Assembly (NCBI GenBank): GCA_032622095.1
Contig: CP136063.1
Coordinates: forward strand, 182,137,956 to 182,201,955
DNA from: Siphonodentalium dalli
Taxonomy: Eukaryota; Mollusca; Scaphopoda; Gadilida; Siphonodentaliidae
DNA length: 64,000 bases
Direction of reading: 5' to 3'
Shown: positions 1-12,807 of the stretch, piece by piece
Layout of the letters: each line of letters begins with the position of its first letter
Numbering within the stretch: position 1 is the first letter of the stretch
The notes under the pieces: model-generated
Databases searched by the model: none
What the model was told of the DNA's origin: nothing
What the model saw: the letters and a program-made list of their open reading frames with translations, nothing else
Translations under genes and position numbers: made by a program

Positions 1-866
1 CCGAAAATTAGGTCCGTTTTGTTTTATATAATTGAACGATCGTGTGTTTTATGTAGACTATGCCTAATAATTTAGTGAAGACATTTTCTGCTAACGTTGA
101 CGTCGGAAATGACGTTGCTAATGTGGTCGGGTTGTATTCAAGGACAATACAAATATGCTTATTGACCAATTTTATATTTTCTCCATTCTGCTGTATTTCG
201 TGTAAAAAGAAATATATTAATGGGTGTGCAATAAAGAGGTGTATTATATATATTTGGTAGAAAGGGAGAATGGCAGTAAGCACATGGGTTTTCATGTGTC
301 ATTCTCCCTCTGTGTCATGAAGGAGCCCTATAAAATGTGTAATTCATTCGTCCTGGGATTTTGTGTTAAAGGGGTATACCGTACAGTTCCCCTTTACTAT
401 CAGGGCATAACAGTTTTTCCAGAGATTAATAAATATGACAAAGGAGTAAATAATGAGAAGACGTCATGCTGGTGGATAGTGTTCTTAATTGAGTCTTTAA
501 TATTAATGAGTAACAGGAGGATATAGCGTTCATTGTCCCAATATTGCTTTGAATGAATAGGTTTCTCGGGCGGTGGATATTGACGAGTTGGTTTGAAACC
601 TTACTCCCGATGCACAAGTACAAACAAATGTGGTGTGATCTCATTGTGAATCCCATGCAGGATGTACAACTTGCTTTCATGTTCCATGATGGTGACGGTG
701 TGACCAATTACTCCCTCCCAATCTTATAAAGGATGGTTGCTTGAACACTCCCGTTGCAATGCGTTATATATGTGGCCCCTTCATCTGGTTCATTCTTAAT
801 TGGGAGACAATTAGAAGGTGGATTTATAGACCATAAATGTCGGACGGGGTGGCATGTGGTCATTGT

Positions 867-932
867 GTTGTGTGTGTGCGTCCGTCCGCCCGTGTGTGCG
901 CGCGTGCGGGTGCGTGTGCAAATGTGTGTGGG
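867..932. repeat. alternating purine-pyrimidine GT/GC tract
   Basis: Interrupted GTGTGCG/CCGTCCG runs with GCGCGCG in the middle form a mostly alternating purine-pyrimidine tract. Such tracts can adopt Z-DNA. No coding content is inferred. Confidence 0.6.
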
Positions 933-1095
933 AAAGACGGGGTTCACCCGGCATCTATTTTTTCAGATAGATGTTGCGGCGGCAGATGTCATCATCCTCA
1001 ACACCACAAAGCTGTCGACTATAGTTTTTATCCCAATTGTCACTGAGAATTGGTGGTGATGTCGAATTTCGCGGGGCGATGATGTCCGATTTTTT

Positions 1096-1260
1096 TTTTA
1101 GCTCAACTGAAGTCCGGGCATATGTGCGTCCGTGCGTCAACTATTTCCGTTAGCTCACCCTACAGGCCATATCTCTCATCCGATCGTCACCACACGTCAT
1201 ATGGACCATCGGGGTGACCTCTAGATGGGAGACATCATTTTTTTCCGAAATTCGTTTTAA
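1096..1260 (+). repeat. interspersed repeat family I, copy 1
   Basis: This stretch matches 8940-9135 through shared blocks such as CTCATCCGATCGTC and GACCTCTAGATGGGAG. The opposite strand of the tandem block at 33060-33460 has the same blocks. Class is unknown. Confidence 0.65.
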
Positions 1261-2534
1261 AAAAACTGTTGGAACTTACTTTTTCGTTGGTAGTTGAGGG
1301 ATCCCTCATAGATAACGAACAGCTGTTTAATGGAGAAGTCTTCAACCAGAGTTAAACATAGTGACTCGCTGAAAGGTGTGTTAGTCAAAGTGACCCTCGA
1401 TTTTTTTTCTCAGTGTATAGAAAGGGTTAACGGTCCATTGGAATGAATGTGTGTGTTCGTCGCATGCCTCAGTTGATTATCTTATCTCAGACGGACTCAT
1501 TCGGAAAAAACGACATAACGATGTCCTTAATTATGATTGATGGGATCCCGGGATCGGCCGATTGCGTGATGGGAGGCCTCCTGCCGACGAATCCCTCCTC
1601 CAACGACCAAAACGATGTTTCTAGTTGTCATATTGTCGCCGTGTTAAGATATGGTTGTCAAACTAATAACTGAAATCTCTTCAATTATATTCTCCGTGGC
1701 GATAATATGTTACCATCTTAACTATAACTTAATCATTAGTCTGTCACATGAACGCGACTGGGCGGACTACGCGTACATGACCTCTGTGTTTTTGTTTTCT
1801 GAAAAGATTACCTTGGTCGAATTCCATGTGCAATGTTTCTTGAGGGGTATCCACACATGAGCTATGTCAGGAGGTGGAAGTTTAGACCTAATTGTTAAGC
1901 TAGATGGATGCCTACAAGATTCCAGCACAAACTAACACTCTGTTGACTGTCTTGACTCAGTATTGCTCTCTGTTAAATACTCATTCGAGCCTTGCACACG
2001 TTCAGATTATGTACTTTTGATGGCAGTTAATTTGTTCATACTTGCTGAGAAATCTGTTCCCAAAATTTCCTTTCTAAAAATATGATTAAAGTCACCTTAT
2101 TGACATGTTTATTGTTATATATTATATTTGGCGTGGTCTTCAGATAGCATAGATTCCTTCATGTGCTGCACTTGCTTAAGAATTAAGAAGTTTTGTGTAT
2201 ATTCATTTAAACTTTCCACCTCCTGACATAGCTCAGGCGTGCGCGGAAACCCCTTCGTCTGAAGGAATATCTGCATTTGTCTGTGTCTTGGTTGGGTCAC
2301 CACGTTGGATATCTATATATATAAAGTTCTGCTTTGTCTTCGAAATTGTAAAATGTGTTATATGAAAGAAGTTTATAAACGGGATATGACACCCTATCAG
2401 TGATATCAGCACTTTTCCCCCAATCCCAGTGTCTCGATACTTACACGTCACACAAAACCAGTCCTGGAAAGTGGCGACTCATGCACAGTATACTACAATA
2501 TGAGACTATGGGTATCCAATATCCATCCCTATGC

Positions 2535-2690
2535 ACATTTTAGTAAAAGTAATAAAAAAGTAATAAAAATATAATCATGATTACATGTACTTTTGAAAGT
2601 AATCGATTGTAATACAAAAATGTCATGATTACAGGCGATTACTCCAAATTATGTAATCGATTACTCTGATTACGATTACCCCAACCCTGA
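2535..2690. repeat. degenerate GATTAC/TAATCGATTAC cluster
   Basis: The motif GATTAC or its complement GTAATC recurs many times, including two GTAATCGATT cores. The stretch is low-complexity and AT-rich. TAAT/ATTA pairs are homeodomain-type sites, but a simple repeat explains the pattern equally well. Confidence 0.5.
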
Positions 2691-2964
2691 ATACCACAAT
2701 GTCACCTATATATGTAGTCAAATAAATATGTTCAAACTAAAACTATGACACCCCTGTCTAAAACAATAGATGTTGTATGAACAGTAATAATGCATTGTAG
2801 CTGATAAAGTATCACTCGGCTCAAAAATAATTGATTTCACTACAGATAAAATCTCGAAGAACCCATAACTTGAATGAATGGAAATGAAACTACCCGCCTT
2901 ATCAAAATGTTACACAACAGAATCTATATTGTGAGCATTCGGCGAAACTGCAATGTCCATCTGC

Positions 2965-2967
<3 letters not shown>

Positions 2968-3010
<43 letters not shown>
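2968..3010. repeat. (TA)n microsatellite
   Basis: About 21 uninterrupted TA dinucleotides lie directly against the first copy of the 3.0-4.3 kb repeat, which is a common insertion-boundary arrangement. Confidence 0.95.
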
Positions 3011-3012
<2 letters not shown>

Positions 3013-3599
3013 TAGAAGGTGACCCGACTTCGTCCGGGCTTTGACCTTGAATTGTCCGTTTTGAAGGTCAAGGTCAAGTGGGGTCACGATTTGACCAGTC
3101 CAAAACACTGCCCGGACAAAAGTACCCGACAAACGTGCCCGTCGAATTCCATCCGGTTTTACCCGATTTGACCTTCAATTGATCATTTTGAAGGTCGAGG
3201 TCAGGTCGGGTTCCAAAACACTCAGTGGACAAAAGTAACCCTATGTATCATCTTTCGTGGAAATCCCATCAAAATTCGAGATTTGACCTTGAATTGACCC
3301 GATTTCAAGGTCAAGGTCACACGGGCAAATGAATATGCTTATGAGACTCCCCATACGAAAGTATACCCACATACCAAGTTTCATCAAAATCCCGTGATAT
3401 TCGGGCGTTTAACCTTGAAATGACCCGATTTCAAGGTCAAGGTCACGTCGCACGGGCAAATTAATAGGCCTATGGCACTGCCCGGCCGAAAATACCCCCA
3501 CATAGCAAGTTTCATCGAAATCGGCTCGGCCGTTTTCGAGTCCATTGGAAACAGACAGACACACACACAGACACACAGATCTTCCAAAATATATAATAG
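3011..3599 (+). repeat. interspersed repeat family L, copy 1
   Basis: The copy starts ACTAGAAGGTGACCCGACTT and ends in an ACAGACAGACACAC tract followed by CAAAATATATAATAGA. Inside it are repeated modules in which TGACCTTGAA is followed 10-15 bp later by its complement TTCAAGGTCA. The overall form resembles widespread invertebrate interspersed repeats that begin near CTAG...TGACCCG and end in a short AT tail. The class is not certain and no ORF is credible. Confidence 0.8.
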
Positions 3600-4346
3600 A
3601 CTAGAAGGTGACCCGACTTCGTCCGGGCTTTGACCTTGAATTGTCCGTTTTGAAGGTCAAGGTCAAGTGGGGTCACGATTTGACCAGTCCAAAACACTGC
3701 CCGGACAAAAGTACCCGACAAACGTGCCCGTCGAAATCCATCCGGTTTTACCCGATTTGACCTTCAATAGATCATTTTGAAGGTCGAGGTCAGGTCGGGG
3801 TCCCGACTCTACCCGTCCAAAACACTCAGTGGACAAAAGTAACCCTATGTATCAACTTTCGTGGAAATCCCATCAAAATTCGTAATTTGACCTTGAATTG
3901 ACCCGATTTCAAGGTCAAGGTCACATCGCACGGGCAAATTAATATGCTTATGAGACTCCCCATACGAAAGTACCCCCACATACCAAGTTTCATCAAAATC
4001 CCGTGATATTCGGGCGTTTGACCTTGAAATGACCCGATTTCAAGGTCAATGTCACGTCGCACGGGCAAATTAATAGGCCTATGGCACTGCCCGGCCGAAA
4101 ATACCCCCACATACCAAGTTTCATCGAAATCCCGTGATATTTGTGCGTTTGACCTTGAAATGAACCGATTTCAAGGTCAAGTTCACGTCGCACGGGCACA
4201 TTAATAGGCCTATGTCACTCCCCGGCCGAAAACACCCCCACGTACCAAGTTTCATCGAAATCGGCTCGGCCGTTTTCGAGTCCATTGGAAACAGACAGAC
4301 ACACACACACAGACACACAGACAGATCTTCCAAAATATATAATAGA
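3600..4346 (+). repeat. interspersed repeat family L, copy 2 (tandem)
   Basis: Copy 2 follows copy 1 directly, head to tail, and starts with the same ACTAGAAGGTG. It carries one more internal module than copy 1 (five against four) and ends with the same ACAGACAGACACAC and AATATATAATAGA tail. The difference in module number points to unequal exchange inside the repeat. Confidence 0.8.
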
Positions 4347-5284
4347 ATATGCAAATTGTGTGCAATAATATGTTGATCGTTCTCATAAATTGGAACCATA
4401 AAGCGACTCAAATTTGTCAGGTCTAAATTACCCCTTAGTATGAAGAAGAATTTATATTCATTGGTGGAAAATGTTCAGATAATAAGTTCAACAAACGGCC
4501 TCATTAATGACTATTTGGTAATTAAAGGATTAAACATTGTAATGCATTAAGTGGAAGGGAACCTTCATATGCTGGCAAGTTTGCACGGTATGTTTTGCAG
4601 GCATTTCGTAATAGAAAACAACATGGTGCCAGAATATGAACGGAGACATGCATCATATCGTATAGCATGAATATTTACCAAAGCGAACGATATGAGAAGT
4701 AAAATTTCGGTAGTTCCTATTGTAATAGTGCTACTGTCATTTGACTTCAAATATCTGTATGATTGATTCTTGCGAGATAATTGCATTCTATTTACTGGCA
4801 AATTCCAGTATCATCGCTATAGGTGGGACTATACAGAGATTTTACTTCTCACGTTGTTATAGCTTTGGTACAGATGCATTTTATAAGCATGTTTCCGTTC
4901 ATATTCTGGCATCATATGGTTTTCTACGACGAAATGCCTGCAAACCATACCGTGCAAACTTGCCAGTTCATATATGAACGTACCCTAACCCCGGGAACTC
5001 GTTGAAGTTCTCGCTCGGAACTTTATAACATCGAAACAACATCACAACTATTTATTTATTGCTTCATGTCGGTTTATTAATAATATATTTCGCAGGAAAT
5101 AAATGTCCCATCTCGGGATTACATGATTTTGGAGAATTTCGTGCGCCGTTTTCGCTTTACGTTGCTTGCGATCATAAAATTCCCCACTGGTAGTCAATTC
5201 ACGTTTATCACGAAATCGGCTCCCATCATTAGCCTAAATTGTGAAATCTCAAGCTGGGACCTTCACCTACAGTGAAATTCATTA
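4347..5284. other. no gene; fragment of MITE family C
   Basis: Bases about 4437-4505 match the minus strand of the family C elements near 24.2 and 26.6 kb (ATTCATTGGTGGAAAATGTT). The inverted stretch around 4565-4960 has TGCAGGCATTTCGT and its complement about 370 bp apart, so it may be another degraded foldback element. No coding gene is seen. Confidence 0.5.
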
Positions 5285-5656
5285 TTAAGGAACGGTTATT
5301 AAACGTGCACAATCCGATTCGATGGCCCCTGTATCAGCAGATTCCAATAACAACAATATTTCTTCAAAAGACGCGTTAGTTATCAGAATCGTCTAATTAC
5401 CAAAAAAATAATGGCAGCCACTGTCAACTCTATAATAAAATTTCGCAAAACGTGTTATATATCAACATTTTGTTCAACGTAATTTGGTATGATAGTATGT
5501 CGGTCGGCTAGGTCGCCAAATAGGTGGCGAAAAATAACAGATTTCAAAAATCGATATATGATAATTCTTGGCTTTGTTGAGTGGGTTCCTCGACTCGAAA
5601 TAAATATTTTTTTTAACCTCCCCCGAAGCCAAAGAAATAGTAATTTAGAAGCTTTA
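5285..5656 (-). mobile_element. MITE family E, degraded copy
   Basis: In reverse orientation this matches the family E elements at 34330-34800 and 44865-45352. Shared blocks include GGGTTCCTCGACTCGAA, CAACAACAATATTTCTTCAA and CCGAAGCCAAAGAAATAGTA. It is non-autonomous, with no coding capacity. Confidence 0.7.
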
Positions 5657-7149
5657 ACTTATACATATAGTACATGAGTTATTTATTCGACGTTATAAAT
5701 ATCCCAGCCAGAACTTAAAAAAGTTCCCGGGTTTGCATGGACTTGTGAAATACAGTGTATGATATCTACGGACGTATCCAGAGTAGATATTACTGGCATG
5801 ATCTACCAGTACATACATACACGACACAGATGGGCGTGGCAGTTTGATCGGTGCACATTGGCTCCAATGTTTGTTTATGAAGCCGTGAAATGGATCGCAA
5901 TACCGGATGTGTCGTCAAAGAAATAATGCTAATCCAAACGCGGAAATATGCACAGCCAATCAGCCATATCTGTGCAACTAATTAAAAACTCTTTTCTTCA
6001 TGCCTACTATGGTAGCCATGACCAGGGCTACTATTATTGTACTTGAACAGCTCATTGTCCTTCTATAACAATACTTCCTGTTCGAAAACATCGACCCTTG
6101 TGACCATCCCTTAAGCCTATCCAAAGCATATTGTCGGGTATATACCCGTGATAAGCGGAATATTATAGTTAACGAGCATGGGGTCGATAGGCCCGATACT
6201 GCTGATTCCTCAGATTCATGTAACAAACAAACCCACCCGTATTGATCCGGGTACATTTACCCGGATAATTGGCTCGCATATCACAGGTCGCCGGATGCAA
6301 CAGCTCCTATATTGTGTACTCTCCAGATCCTTGTCTCGTCTGACTTTGAACTCGAAAGAATAAGTTTCAGTTAATGCCTATGAGACATATTGATAATATC
6401 CAACACGCCCAGAAACGGCTAAAATGGGTAAAGAAACTACAATGGGCAATGAATGGAATGACTGGGCCAAAATACGCTCGCTACACCTATAGGTGGCGTA
6501 ACTGCGAGCGTATTGTAATGTGACGTCACTTTCCACGCGAAGATTGGTTGTCAACTGAGAAAGCACATGGAAAATATTTATGTAATGGATTAAATGAATT
6601 TTATTTTTAATAATTTGTCTTAAATATATAATATATAATTCAGAAATATATAATTCAATTGAATAGCAGTTAAAATTATTTATCCAAAGTTTTAGATACT
6701 TAGTGTCAAAGTTCTAATATTAGGTATATTTGCTTGTTCGATAAAAGTCAAACTTCCCGTTAGTTTCATTGTGAATATCATATATTTGTGCTCATTTACT
6801 TAGGTCTTCGTCTGTTCGACACGCCTAATGTGAGTTTTGTCAAATTTCCTCAATAAAAAATAGGTTTTGTTTGCAGTTATAACCATGCTGTTTTTAGATT
6901 ACTCTGGTCACCAAAAATCATTCACTTCTGCTCAGGGTAATTTACCCATTGTAGCCCATCGTAATGATTAGAATCGCCCCACTGACCATATGTTCCCAAT
7001 CTGATAATTTAAACGGACGTGGTTCAGGGGTGGCATACACAAAGAGGGATGTTAAGGGTCCGCGTCGGGAAGGGTTGTCTGCAAAATCCTGGAGCACCCC
7101 CGACTAATATTGCAGCTGTAGCGCTGCTCCCCGACGGATTAGTTACGTA
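5657..7149. other. intergenic, no gene recognised
   Basis: No protein-like frame or repeat is recognised. A consensus CRE palindrome TGACGTCA lies at 6521-6528, and 6590-6720 is very AT-rich. Confidence 0.5.
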
Positions 7150-8010
7150 TATCTTCATTCCGAAGACACAGTACTCCGAAAGTCCGATATTCCAAAGACC
7201 CAATGCTACGACGGTCAGATATTCCGAAGGTTCAATACCAGGTAGGTCCGATATTCAGAAGACTAGATACTTCGAATGTCCGAGAGTCCGAAGTTTAATA
7301 TACTCATACCGTCCGATAGTCCGAAGGTCTAATACTCCAAAATCCGAATACTCCGAAGTTGTAATACTCCGATGATCGTATATACTCCAAAAACCGATTT
7401 CTCCGAAGGACCGATACCCCGAAGGTCCGATACTCCGATATTCCGATGGACCGATATACTCCTATATAAGGACCGATACTCCTATATAAGGACCGATACT
7501 CCTATAAGGACAGATACTCATATGAGGACCGATACTCATATGAGGACCGATACTCATGTAAGGACCGATACTCCTATAAGGACCGATACTCATATATAAG
7601 GACCGATACTCCTATAAGGACCGATACTCATATATAAGGACCGATACTCCTATAAGGACCGATACTCCTATAAGGACCGATACTCATATATAAGGACCGA
7701 TACTCCTATAAGGACCGATACTCATATATAAGGACCGATACTCCTATAAGGACCGATACTCCTATAAGGACCGATACTCCTATATAAGGACCGATACTCA
7801 TATATAAGGACCGATACTCCTATAAGGACCGATACTCATATAAGGACCGATACTCCTATAAGGACCGATACTCCTATATAAGGACCGATACTCCTATATA
7901 AGGACCGATACTCTTATAGGGACCGATACTCATATATAAGGACCGATACTCCTATATAAGGACCGATACACCTATATAAGGACCAATACTCCGATACTCT
8001 GATACTCCAA
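7150..8010 (+). repeat. 18/20-bp minisatellite
   Basis: From about 7440 to 7985 there are roughly 28 head-to-tail units of GGACCGATACTCCTATATAA. 20-bp units (…TATATAA) and 18-bp units (…TATAA) are interspersed. Upstream, 7150-7440 holds a more degenerate array built on TCCGAAGGTCCGATA. The 18-bp units stay open in one plus-strand frame and spell a six-residue repeat (RTDTHM/RTDTPI), but nothing supports translation. Confidence 0.95.
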
Positions 8011-8207
8011 ATGTCCGATCGACGGTGTTCTTGTGTAACGATGAGTTTCACTGCATACCTTATGCATTATGCTGTTAGTGGACGCTGACTAGTGCCACTA
8101 TGTCCACGTTTTATTCACCGAATTCCTCACCTATATATATCTTATTATATCCAACGCCCGACTTGTCTGTGAGTTTGTCATTCCCAATTTAGCTGTATAG
8201 TTTATTT

Positions 8208-8585
8208 TTACCCCTTGTTCGGACCAAAAATCATCAAGTATAGGTTTTTAAATTGGTTTAGGTCTTCGGCTTTGACTATTTCTTCTGCCTGATGGTTCCA
8301 TGGCTCCACAACTCTTTGATTAAAAGTGTGTTTCCTATTATCTTTTGTCCCTCCTTGTAGATATGGTTTGAAGTTGTGTCCTCTTGTGATGGAATTGGTG
8401 TTTTTTGTCAAAATATTTGGGGTCGTAATTGTTAAACATCTTATAACATTCAATCGTGTCCCGCTGCGTCTTCTGTACTGCAATGTTTGGATCTTTAATT
8501 TTACCAGTCGTTATTCGTATGTTAAATCTTTCAATGATGCATGGAATCAGTTTTGTTGCTCTCCGTTGTACTTTATTTTAGTTGC
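8208..8585 (-). pseudogene. LINE (CR1/jockey-like) ORF2 C-terminus remnant
   Basis: The minus strand encodes the characteristic C-terminal tail of a non-LTR retrotransposon reverse-transcriptase protein: KVQRRATKLIP, then (in another frame) LKIQTLQYRRR, then SITRGHNFKPYL and FNQRVVEPWN followed by VNQFKN-like residues. These are the usual conserved blocks in the usual order. At least one frameshift near 8500 breaks the frame, and a stop closes it upstream of about 8585, so this is a 5'-truncated dead copy. It ends with a normal stop at 8208, and AT-rich sequence follows. Confidence 0.85.
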
Positions 8586-8939
8586 GTTGTGTGTTTTATC
8601 AGATATGGTAAGAATATATGCATGCAGACCTTTGATTGTCGTTTTCGATCGGTCGCCATTGTGCGTTGTCAGAAACATCAAAGTGGGTTGTTCGGGGTTC
8701 TAAGATTTCGCATCGTCCCATTGCGCATCATACCAGCATAACCCACTTTCTTGCATGTTTGCCCGCTGGCTCGAACATACTAACACAAACTATTCGGTAA
8801 TTTATCTGGGGGGAGGGCGCACTATATTACTAAATATAAATCTGCAAGACAGAGTTCGGCCCATCGTTACGGTCGTCTGAACACTACCGTCATGTACACA
8901 GAATGTAGGGAAATCTTACATTATTAGCTAGTCAAGTTG

Positions 8940-9135
8940 AAGTTACGGCCATGGGTTGGCGTCCGTCGTCTGTCCGTCCGCCCGTCAACAATTTCCTTTG
9001 GCGCAACCTACAGGCTACATCCCTCATCCGATCGTCTCCAAACTGTATATGGATTTTCGGGATGACCTCTAGATGGGAGCCATCGATATTTGTCGAAATT
9101 CGTTAAAACATGGCCTATTTTGGATTTCACATTTG
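8940..9135 (+). repeat. interspersed repeat family I, copy 2
   Basis: Matches 1096-1260 (CAACCTACAGGCTACATCCC, GACCTCTAGATGGGAG). The copy starts with a GTCCGTC-rich stretch and shows no coding potential. Confidence 0.65.
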
Positions 9136-10329
9136 AATCCATGCATCGGCACCACCATGCATGCAGCCCACATTTATTGGAGCAATGTTTTAAATGAAAG
9201 TAATTTCATCTACAAAATGCAATCCCGTCACTAAAACTGTTTTTGACTTTAGCATGCTATTGACTGTTCAGTGTAAAGTTATTGCCCCCCCCCCCCCCAT
9301 GTTGAGCTACAGTGTCATTGACACTTCATTTATTTAAGAATTGTGTTCGTTACAATTCATTCTGATTTGATCCTTCCAATTTCCAAATTGATATAAACAG
9401 TTTAGTTTTCTCAGAATAATGCAGAATGAATTGTAACTGACAACAACATTGAATACGATGTAAGATTCACTTACACTATATATACATGAGATGGCTGACT
9501 TCAGACCAGTCTATCGATGGGATTGAACTATGTACGTGGTGGTAGTGTTCGGACCAGCCTAGCGATGTGATTGAACTTTGCCTTGCAGTTAGACTACATA
9601 AATCGTTTTTCGGCACAACCTCAACCTATATTTTTCCAGTCATAAATTTCAAATACATGCATATACCGGCCTTGTGAGCCTTGTCCCTCGTATGATATAC
9701 ACATTTATTCCTTCAGGGGGCGTGCGGCTAAGTGTGGGACTGGGACGTAAATCGTTTGCATATGAAGGGAGACTCTTTAAAACAATTAAATTAAATGAAA
9801 CATCTCATAATGAAGCGATCTTCTGTCGCTATACCTCTATACCACATTTTTGCAAGTTCTCACATGCGTAAGTGTATGTACATTTACAATAGGTTTTTAT
9901 GTCGGCCTTAAGCTTTCTCAATATTCATAAACCATGGTTGCTAATTAGAAACTTAGTGAAAGCTAATATATGGCAGCGAAATTTCATAAGAATGTTCAAC
10001 GTTGACTCTATGTTGTATTTTACTTTTCTGTAAGTTCGCAGTATGATGTTATCTGATGGGTTTTCGTTGTTGAATAATATTATGTCTCTTAAGAAACGGC
10101 ATGAATGGTGATTTTTAAGTTACCGCAAATTCTTCGAACTGTTTTCAAGCCATATCCCCACTGTGTACAATTTCTTTATATTTAGGGACTGCCGAGTCAA
10201 ACGAACCATTGTCATCCCCGGAGCATGACATAATCAAGAGGTTAATATGAATAATTTGATGATTTAAATAGCAGCTTTGAACGATTTACATGCAGATATA
10301 CATTTAATTCCAGCCTAGTCAATGATACA
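9136..10329. other. no gene; poly-C tract
   Basis: A run of 14 C lies at 9285-9298. The rest shows no recognisable gene or repeat. Confidence 0.5.
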
Positions 10330-10716
10330 TACATGTAATCCGAATTATCCCTCCTAAATTACTAAAAACAAATTTCGGGGGTAAAAAATAATTGATTCGA
10401 GTCGAGGAATCCACCCATCAAAGCTCAGAGTTATCATATATTTATTTTTCAAATCTGTTATTATTGAACACTAAATATTTGACGGCCTAGCATATATTCG
10501 ACGAGCCCACCGACATACTTACGGTACAAAATTGCGTTAAATAAAATGTTGATATTATAAAACTTTTTGAGAATTTTAAACTAGTGTTAACGGCGGTTAG
10601 CATTATGTTTTGGTAATTAATCGATTCTGATAACTATAAAAAGTCTTTTGAAGAAATGTTGTTGTTGTTGGAATCTGATGATAGGGGGACCATAGCATCG
10701 GCTTGTGTACCTTTAA
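10330..10716 (+). mobile_element. MITE family E copy
   Basis: Shares GATTCGAGTCGAGGAAT, ACCCATCAAAGCTCAGAGTT and GAAGAAATGTTGTTGTTGTT with the other family E copies. It ends GTACCTTTAA, which supports a TTAA-type right end. The left end is degraded. Confidence 0.7.
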
Positions 10717-10974
10717 TGTCTGCCCAATGTCGGACGAATTAGTGCCAGCGATATAAAGCAACAATATTGGACTGACTTCGAAATAGCCAGACAATGAAAG
10801 CAACATTGTGGAAGAAAATTATGGACCCCATGGGACAGAGATAACACAAGTTGAATTCGCACACAATTCACATGGACTCTTATTGTAATTCCCACATGTC
10901 GCCTAATTCGATGTTTCCACTTCGTGGATCATTTTGCATATATCGACCGCTAACGCTTGTCTATTGTAATCTGG

Positions 10975-11230
10975 ATATGCACTTCTATATAAGCGGCTAA
11001 TTGCCGTACAATACAATGCCCAGCTCCCCGGGAACATGCTGCTTGTGGAGATATTTAACTGTCCGAAGGTTATCATCCCTCGATGCATGGCTGCTGTCAG
11101 GTTATGTAGATTGTTAGTTCAAATCGACAGCCCATGTACCGCGGGTATCTATTGTACTGATCGAATCGGGCAATCGCCTGAGGCATTCCATATATATATA
11201 ACTACAACCATCCCAGGCACATACTCTATG
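10975..11230 (+). repeat. repeat family J, copy 1
   Basis: Aligned blocks (GCTAATTGCCGTACAATACA, GTTATCATCCCTCGATG, CATATATATATAA) recur in order at about 16690-16955. Class unknown, non-coding. Confidence 0.6.
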
Positions 11231-12807
11231 TAACACTCCGATGTTTTCTCTCAAACATCTATTGCAGACATAGTTATCTGGGACCGGACGAATTATATGA
11301 AAACTAGCTGAAATAGGCACCGAAAAGCCTTTATTCATCATCGGAGGGGGCTGTGTAGACCCCGAAGCCACGACAACTAGTTTTCACGGCTGGCTGAACC
11401 AATTTTCGTGGCTGGTTATCTAGCTAAGCCGGCTCAGTCGCGACGTTCGTGGCTGACGAAATATGGCGGCTCAGCCGGCTGAGACGTTATAATTCAGGCT
11501 TTATTCAGCGTATTTTGTTTCCGAAATTTTCCTAATCCCCGGTCATAGACACCCGCTTGTTTTAATTGGCGTTTGTATTGAACCCGTATAATTCCAGACC
11601 ACGCGTATTCTTTTGGTGTTGGGCTTTTCTATTATGGCGAAATACACGAATTAAGGACTCAGTAAATGACTGGCAGGGATGTACTATGTAGTTTCCCATC
11701 TATAAAATCGGTATAAGTTACATTGGGACTTCTGTCGACTACAGACGGCTATCATCACTGGCATCTTGCGATATACATGTATACATCATTGAATGCTGAA
11801 TCCGATAGTATTGATATATAATATTTAAAACTATTTTCTATTCTCTTCTATATGCAGGTATTATGCATATATTGACAAATGTCAGCGATGTCTGAGACTG
11901 AGTCGTGTCGAAATAAACAATTTATACTTTAAACCCTGTCAATACTGAATGGATGCTCCCACTCCGTTATATGAAAGCATGCATTGGAATAGTCTATTCC
12001 ACAATGAGAGGCCCCGGGTGTTCTGATAGTGTAACAACCATGCCGTGTCCATACGAGTATATGCCAATATTAGGCAATGCGGTTTAGTTATTTGCGATTC
12101 GCAGTGCAGTTGTCCTTAAGTTAACATATAAGTCCATGCACACGGCTCAGCCATTTTACAATTCCGGCGGCGGAGATTTGTTCATGCGGCTGGCGTCAGA
12201 GATAATATGGCTGGCGGCGCTTGTGGCCAATATGGCTGGCGGCGGCGGCGTGCGACGGCGGCTTCGGGCTCTAGGGCTGTGGCCCCTGTGTACATGCGCT
12301 TCACGCACATGACAGACAGTTCCTACTCTTTTATGTATATTGATCATATTATTATGCTACTTCAATATATCCCCGGACAAATAGGTTAATATTGGACCTA
12401 AATATTGACATTGGTTCATATTGGACTTATTTTGTTCTGATAAAAGACCATAGTGGACTTATACCCGTTATTATATTCGGTGGCGCGGGCCACAGCGAAA
12501 ACACATATATAAAGAGCGTACACATGTGGTGAAATAGTCCCATATTGAGCGTATTTTTTTAATTTTTTTTTATTATTTATTTTATTAAAAAAATTTAAAT
12601 CAAAATTTTGAAGAAAAAAACTAACGCCGTTATAACCCCCGCCAGCACGTGTTACCACCCCCTCCATCCCACCCCTGACGAAATAAAAAAAATCATAGTA
12701 CATGTATATACTAGTGTTTACACACATGTCTGCCAATGTACCCAAACCTTGCTTATTAATACACACATATCCCGTTATTCCCAATATATTCATACATATA
12801 AGAAATG
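11231..12807. other. no gene; GC-rich islands
   Basis: Two local GC-rich patches built on GGCTGGC/GCCGGCT motifs lie at 11340-11500 and 12150-12290. The second contains GGCGGCGGCGGCG. No gene is recognised. Confidence 0.5.

Larger units (their letters stand above)
1..2534. other. intergenic, no gene recognised
   Basis: No reading frame here resembles a known protein. Apart from a GT/GC-rich tract and one interspersed repeat listed separately, nothing is recognised. The short open frames near 60-530 and 1443-1860 lack any recognisable domain. Confidence 0.6.

Noticed and set aside
7019-7599. two consecutive plus frames as a repeat protein
   Set aside because: They arise from the minisatellite period being divisible by three. 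Frames break where unit length changes to 20 bp.
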